Below are positions 58,610-64,000 of a stretch of DNA of 64,000 bases, piece after piece; positions within the stretch are counted from its first letter, which is position 1; every line of letters begins with the position of its first letter. The position numbers were made by a program, and so were the translations under genes. The notes beneath the pieces are model-generated. The model worked only from the letters and a program-made list of their open reading frames with translations. It was not told the origin of the DNA and searched no databases. This stretch comes from Dillenia suffruticosa (Eukaryota; Streptophyta; Magnoliopsida; Dilleniales; Dilleniaceae). Where the stretch lies: positions 21,156,501 to 21,220,500 of the forward strand of contig JAVTVX010000034.1 in assembly GCA_033439265.1 (NCBI GenBank), in the 5' to 3' direction.

Positions 58610-60155
58610 CACTACCAAAAAACAGGTCTTCACCGACGGAAAAATCCATCGCGGATGGTCTAAAATCCGTCGCTAATATACTTCAGCGACGGATTTTTTC
58701 CGTCAGAAAAAGACACCCCGCTAAATATCAGCGATAGATTTTTTTTTTCCATCGCTAATAAAGGCACCCCGCTAAATATCAGCGATAGATTTTTTTTTTC
58801 CATCGCTAATAAAGGCACCCCGCTAAATATCAGTGATAGATTTTTTTTTCCATCGCTAATATCAACAATGGATTAACGACGGAAAAAGGCGCTCCACTCA
58901 CTACCTTACCCGACTCAACCTGCCCACCAGCTCTTTTTTAATTTTTGAAAATTCCCTCAACTTGTCACCGATGAGATTCGAACCCTGTACAAAGATAACA
59001 ATTTGAACAAACCAACCGCCAGACCATCTTTCTTATCTAATCATAATTCTTTTTCTTTTTTACTTATTATCTTTATATCATATTTTTAACAATAATAAAA
59101 TAATATAAAATTATAATATTGTAACAGTATAAAAATAATATAAAATAATAAAATAATTTTATTTTAGCTTAAAATAAAATAATAAAAAATTTGAAAAAAT
59201 AAAATAAAAATAAAAATAATTATTAAATACAATTATAAAATTATAAAAATAAAAAAATAAAAAAAAAAATCCGTCACTAATCCATTTAAAATACCTTCAA
59301 TGTGTCTCCGTCTTGGGTCTTGGATAGAACCTGAGACACGTTAAACACAATAAGGAACAAAACCACCAGACCAAACATACATTTATATCTATAATCTTTT
59401 TTTTTATTTATTATCTTTACTTCATATTTTTTATTAATAATAAAATAATATAAATTGATAATTTATTATAAAATAATAAAATAATAAGGTTTAAGCTTAA
59501 AATAAAATAAAAAAAAATTTAAAAAATAAAATAATATTATTTTTTGCCAAAATAAATTAAAATTAAAAAATAAAAAGAATTAATAAAAAATTAAAAAATA
59601 TATAATTTTTTAATAATAATAAAATAATATAAAATTAAAATTTTTCAATAATTATAAAGTAATATAAAATTATAATATTTTATAAAATAATGAAATAATT
59701 TTATTTTTGCTTAAAATAAAATAATTCAAAATTTTTAAAAATAAAAAATATTATCCTTCTACAAAATAAAAATAAAATTAAAAATTAAAAAAATTAAAAA
59801 AAAAAAATCCGTTGCTAATTTTTCCATCGGTAATCTGTCGCTAATTTTTCCGTCGGTAAAATTTCGCTCGGAAATCCGTAGCTGACGAGTTTACAAAAAA
59901 TTTTAAAAATCCATCGGTAATATTTCTATCAGTAAAATTTTAGTAGCTAATCCGTCGCTGATAGGTTTATAAAAAAATTAAAAATAATTAAAAATAAAAA
60001 CATAAAATTAAAAAAAGTAAAAAAATTATACAAAATCCGTAGTTAATCAATCGGTAAAATTTTCATCGGTAATCCATTGCAATTCCGTTGCTATTACCGA
60101 CGGAAAAAAATCCATCGGTAATTTTCCGTCGCTGATACCGTGTTTTCTGGTAGTG
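58610..60155 (+). mobile_element. Non-autonomous CACTA element, copy 2
   Basis: Same position in the MITE as copy 1. Ends CACTACCAAAAAACAGG and gtgttttctggtagtg; flanks TTA (58,607-58,609) and TTG (60,156-60,158). It holds an expansion of about 51-bp units at 58,708-58,860. A tRNA-like minus-strand cassette (about 58,971-59,027) matches that of copy 1. Confidence 0.88.
58708..58860. repeat. Three tandem ~51-bp units in CACTA copy 2
   Basis: Each unit runs from gcaccccgctaaatatcagc through a T-run to ccatcgctaat. Copy 1 has a single, diverged equivalent. Confidence 0.85.
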
Positions 60156-60751
60156 TTGCCTACTTAACCCATTAAATTTTTGTAACCAAGTTAAAATAAC
60201 CCGTTCAACTGAATACATATAAGCATGATTTTTGAATTCAATGAATTTCTACGTGCAAAATACCTATAAATAAAAATATCATGTCACTAACCACATTATC
60301 ATATCCTTTACAATAGAAAAATACCTAAGATGTTCCCATTTTTTACACAATTTTTCCAAGTCATACAAGTTGACCTGTTAATTTTAGCATGAGACGACCC
60401 GTTTAATTTTCACCGGGTCATATGTTTAACCTAGCAAGTCGACACAACACGACCCATTTCAAAATGGGTTGTAATTGTGTCAACCTGTTTATGACCCGAA
60501 ACAGATTTGTATCGATCCAAACCCACTAATTTCGTGTCATGTTCGTGTCGTACCAGAAATTGCCAACCCTAGTTTTGGTCTGACCAATAATTTTTTGGCC
60601 ATCTTCCAAGCTACCAAGGTCTTGCCTGAATTTTTCCCTTAAATTACTTATGTTTGGCCTAAACCAAATCTAGGCAAAGCTAGCCAATTCTCATGCTTAT
60701 AGTTTATCTAACATTAATTTATACCTTTTTTATTAATAACATATTCAACCA

Positions 60752-60835
60752 GTCAAGATGGCCAAGTGGTCCAAGGAGCCAGACTCAAGTTCTGGTCTTC
60801 GAAAGGGGGCGTGGATTCCAATCCCACTTCTAACA
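60752..60835 (+). pseudogene. tRNA-Leu(CAA) probable pseudogene, unit 9
   Basis: CAA anticodon arm intact. The acceptor has two defects (GTCAAGA with TTCTAAC), one D-stem pair is lost, and the T loop reads TTCCAAT with a changed stem base. An open frame through it is spurious. Confidence 0.7.
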
Positions 60836-62249
60836 ATTTCCTTTGTCCATTCCACTTAGTGGCTAAAGGTTTCGTTGTTATTGTTTTGATTCATAGCCTT
60901 TTTCAAGGTAAAGAAGAAGCAAATTTACTTTTCACCTTCCAGACTAATTTTTGGTAGTGAAGAAGAAGCCAATTTGCATTTTGACTTTCAAGACTGTGAG
61001 AAAATTAAAGGCTAGCTCTGCATTCTTAAGCAAATCAATAATCAACACAAATAGAAGCATATATGAAACCTTTAAGCATAGCATAACAGCCAACCCCAAA
61101 TGCAGTTTAACGAACTCTAGTAGACCAGAGAAGGCCACAAGATAGAGACCTTTACAAATAACCATACACTTATCGCTCCTCACAATCTACATAAATTGGG
61201 CCCCCATTGTGATCAACCAACTCAAGCTTAAGACCAGTGAGATGCCGAGTAAGCCGAGGCCTAACTTATAAACTGCAAGCCAACTTAGCAAAAGGTGCAC
61301 AAATTGCATAGACACAATTAAGTTTCTAATAGATTTGTGATTCCTCTAATATAGGAAACAAAAAATACAAGACAAAAGCTTATCAAGTACAACAATTAGA
61401 AATTTATTTTCAAATTATAATACTGCAAATTATAGTTTCAATAGTCTTTGATAACATTCTTTTCTCTGTATTTCATTAGTCGCATTAATAATTCCTCCTC
61501 AATTATAGGATTTTTAACGTAGATTATCATGAATGCAATCATAGTTTGGTTTTGAATATTACAAAATTAGACGTACCAGTATGGTTGAAGTGGCCAAAAC
61601 TGGACAGAAAGTTCATAGGTAAAATTACTTGAACCAAGTTCAAAGCCTTGATGGTTTCTCCGATTTCGATCCTAGTTCGTTACAGTTCCTACCAATCATG
61701 TCCTGTTTTAACCGTAAAATTGAAAAAAAATACATTTTGGGTCCTTGATGATCTCTCCATCAGAAATTGAAAGAGAGATAAAATATAATTTAAAGAGAGA
61801 GATAAGAGTACAAGGGAAGTGGGAGAAATCGAAGAAATCAAGAAAGTGATATTTTAGAATTCTACTTCTCCTTTCAACATCCTAATAAGAACTGTTGAGA
61901 AATAGAAGGAAAAATTGATGAAACAGAGAGAAGAGAATGGAGATTCTAGAGATCTAAAAATCAAAAATTGAATCAAAGAGAAATAGGAGGAAAGATCAAA
62001 ATCGAAGTTATGGACTGTAGAGAAAATTAGGAGGGACCAACTGGGAACAAATTTTACGATTTGAAGATTTAGGAGGAAGAATAAGAGATGTTGAAGTGAA
62101 AGGAAGAGGAAGATAAGATTAATGATAAATTGAGTAATCTTTTAATGCCTTGATGCGATATTGATGTTGAGTTTGGAATATCCTTTTATTAGAATAATGA
62201 TTAATGAATTATGTACCCATCAAAATTAACATTTAATTTTGTTATACAT

Positions 62250-62321
62250 GTGGCTGTAGTTTAGTGGTAAGAATTCCACGTTGTGGCCGTGGAGACCTGG
62301 GCTCGAATCCCAGCAGCCACA
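62250..62321 (+). tRNA. tRNA-His(GUG), intact, unit 10
   Basis: Same 72 bases as the copies at 34,428 and 39,683, with all arms and boxes intact and a TTTT run downstream. Its surroundings match unit 4 most closely. Confidence 0.93.
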
Positions 62322-62523
62322 ATAGAAGTGATATGAAATTTTAAATAGTAATAATGAGAAAGTTGTTCGTAAAAATATCAAAAAAAATCATTGACAAATT
62401 TTAAATTTGGATTGAAATACTTTTTTTTAGAAAAAATATAGGTTTAGGTTACCACTTTCCAAATTCAGCATGACCTAAACAGTAGCAAGAAAAGTTTTCG
62501 TTTGGCAAAATAGTGGTTTTGGC

Positions 62524-63104
62524 TAGGGATGTCAATCTGTCATGTCATGTCTAATTGTGCTGTGTTGTTGTCGTATTTCGTGTCAAAAATCCAAACCCAG
62601 ACACAACCTATTTAGCTATCATGTCATGTCGAGTTTGACCCATTTATAATCATGCCATGTCGTGTTTACCTACTTAATCCATTAAATTTTTGTAACCAAG
62701 TTAAAATAACCCGCTCAACCTGTTAACCTGTCAATACATTTTTGCATGATTTTTGAATTCATTGAATTTCTAAATGCAAAATACCTATAAATAAAAATAT
62801 CGTATCATTAGCCACATTATCACATCCTTTACAATAGCAAAATACCTAAGATGTTCCATTTTTTACACAATTTTTCCAAGTCATACATGTCGACCTGTTA
62901 ATTTTCACACGAGACGACCCATTTAACTTTCACGGTGTCATATGTTTAACCCGGCAAGTCAACACATCACGACCCTTTTCTAAATGGGTTGTAACCATGT
63001 CATCCTGTTTATGACCTGAAACAGATTCAAATCGATCCAAACCCACTAATTTCGTGTCATGTTTGTGTCGTGATATTGTGTCATGCTAGAAATTGCCACC
63101 CCTA
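62524..63104 (+). mobile_element. hAT-type MITE, unit 10
   Basis: Ends TAGGGATGTCAAT and ATTGCCACCCCTA; flanks GTTTTGGC and GTTTTGGT. No CACTA inside: the site reads gtgtttacctac. Confidence 0.85.
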
Positions 63105-63282
63105 GTTTTGGTCAAACCAATAATTTTTTGGCATCTTCCAATCTACCAAGGTCTTCCCCGAATTTTTCCCTTAAATTACTTAAGTTTGGCTTAAACCAAA
63201 TCTAGGCAAAGCGAGCCAATACTCATGCTCATAGTTTATCTAACATTAATTTATACCTTTTTATTCATAACATGTTCAACTA

Positions 63283-63367
63283 GTCAAGATGGCGGAGTGG
63301 TCTAAGGAACCAAGACTCAACTTCTAGTCTTCGATAGGCAGCGTGGGTTCAAATCCCGCTTCTGACA
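63283..63367 (+). pseudogene. tRNA-Leu(CAA) pseudogene, unit 10
   Basis: It shares with unit 4 the extra base in the anticodon stem (ccaagactcaa) and the GCG D-stem change. It also has cttctagt in the anticodon arm and an acceptor mismatch. This is more decayed than its unit 4 relative. Confidence 0.7.
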
Positions 63368-64000
63368 ATTTCGTTTGCCCATTCCACTTAGTGGAAAAAG
63401 GTTTTGTTGTTATTGTTTTGATTCATAGCCTTTTGCAAGGTAAAGAAGTAGTGAATTTGCTTTTCACCTACAAGACCAATTTTTTGAAGCGATGAAGAAT
63501 GGAATTTGCATTTTCACTTGCTAGACTGTGAGAAAATTAAAGGCTAGCTCCGCATTCTTAAGCAAACCGACAATCAACACAAATAGAAGCATATACCAAA
63601 CCTTTAAGCATAGCATAACTACTGACCCCAAATGCAGTTTAACGAACTCTAGTAAACCAGAGAAGGCCACAGGACAAAGCCCTTTACAAATCACCTTACA
63701 CTTATCACTCCTCACAATGTACATAATTTGGGCCCCCATTGTGATCAACCAACTCAAGCTTAAGACCAGTGAGAAGCCGAGTAAGCCGAGGCCCAACTTA
63801 TAAACTACAAGCCAACTTAGCAAAAGGTGCACAAATTGTATAGACACAATTAAGCTTCTAATAGATTTGTGATTCCTCTAGTATAGGAAACAAAAAATAC
63901 AGAATAAAAGTTTATCAGGTACAATAATTAGAAATTTATTTTCAAATTATAATACCCCGAATTATAGTTTCAATAGTCTTTGGTAACTTTCTTTTCTATG

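Larger units (their letters stand above)
58465..60571 (+). mobile_element. hAT-type MITE, unit 9, carrying a CACTA element
   Basis: Ends TAAGGATGTCAAT and TGCCAACCCTA, with GTTTTGGT at both sides (58,457-58,464 and 60,572-60,579). The right end shares gccaaccct with unit 8, against gccacccct in other units. Confidence 0.85.
30785..64000 (+). repeat. Tandem array of a tRNA-His / tRNA-Leu unit
   Basis: The unit is tRNA-His(GUG), a spacer, tRNA-Leu(CAA), and a second spacer of about 1.41 kb, all on the plus strand. Where nothing else has inserted, the period is 2531 bp (39,683 to 42,214). Spacer words recur in every unit, such as ggagatttaggaggaagaat before the tRNA-His and ggctagctctgcattctt after the tRNA-Leu. 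His-to-Leu distance is 329-444 bp in the first three units and about 960 bp in later ones, which carry a 0.58-kb MITE. Ten tRNA-His and seven tRNA-Leu copies are present. Deletions and insertions disrupt several units. The array continues past the right edge. Confidence 0.9.

Noticed and set aside
31020..63367. Organelle DNA insertion as the source of the tRNAs
   Set aside because: Sequences are of the nuclear plant type, the CCA end is not encoded, and no other organelle genes lie nearby.
30785..64000. CRISPR-like or other short regularly spaced array
   Set aside because: The repeats are kilobase units with tRNA genes and transposons; the regular spacing reflects segmental duplication.

Overview
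The window looks like AT-rich plant nuclear DNA, probably from a eudicot. Four things point that way. The tRNA-His(GUG) and tRNA-Leu(CAA) genes are of the plant nuclear type. There are plant Ty1/copia and Ty3/gypsy retrotransposons, and hAT and CACTA DNA transposons. The one better-preserved transposase remnant has GT-AG introns. No bacterial-style genes or operons are visible. No intact, conventional protein-coding host gene could be recognised. Most reading frames are short and spurious, or are decayed transposon code. The species was not identified.

Layout. 1-11 kb is mostly AT-rich intergenic DNA with relics: a copia-type LTR start (4241), minus-strand coding debris (4.79-5.2 kb), a hAT transposase pseudogene (5.42-6.6 kb, with a likely terminal repeat ending at 6984), a copia polypurine tract/LTR junction (7080), one end of a CACTA transposon (7209-7730), and one exon that could encode a small secreted peptide (9009). 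11-31 kb is nested retrotransposon DNA. It holds two copies of a long LTR family (11.0-13.6 and about 20.7-23.45 kb), a minus-strand copia relic (16.3-19.05 kb), and a Tat-like gypsy element (23.45-30.36 kb). The gypsy element is split by a third member of the long LTR family that still has its initiator-Met-type primer binding site (25,494-28,980), and it is cut at its right end by a CACTA-like terminus.

30.8-64 kb is the striking part: a tandem array whose unit carries one tRNA-His(GUG) and one tRNA-Leu(CAA) on the same strand. Ten tRNA-His and seven tRNA-Leu copies are visible, and the array runs off the right edge. The full repeat is about 2.53 kb. Later insertions and deletions date the units relative to each other. 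The first three units lack a ~0.58-kb hAT-type MITE that all later units carry at the same site with an 8-bp target duplication (GTTTTGGT). Two of those MITEs hold a CACTA element at the same position with a 3-bp duplication. One unit is split by a 3.3-kb LTR with a 5-bp duplication, one junction lies next to a 5.2-kb SIRE-like copia element, and one is interrupted by 4 kb of repeat debris. Most tRNA-His copies keep cloverleaf pairing and Pol III boxes, while every tRNA-Leu copy has defects.

There is no gene pathway to describe. Any product of the region is most likely tRNA-His, transcribed by RNA polymerase III from several internally promoted copies inside a transposon-rich segmental array.
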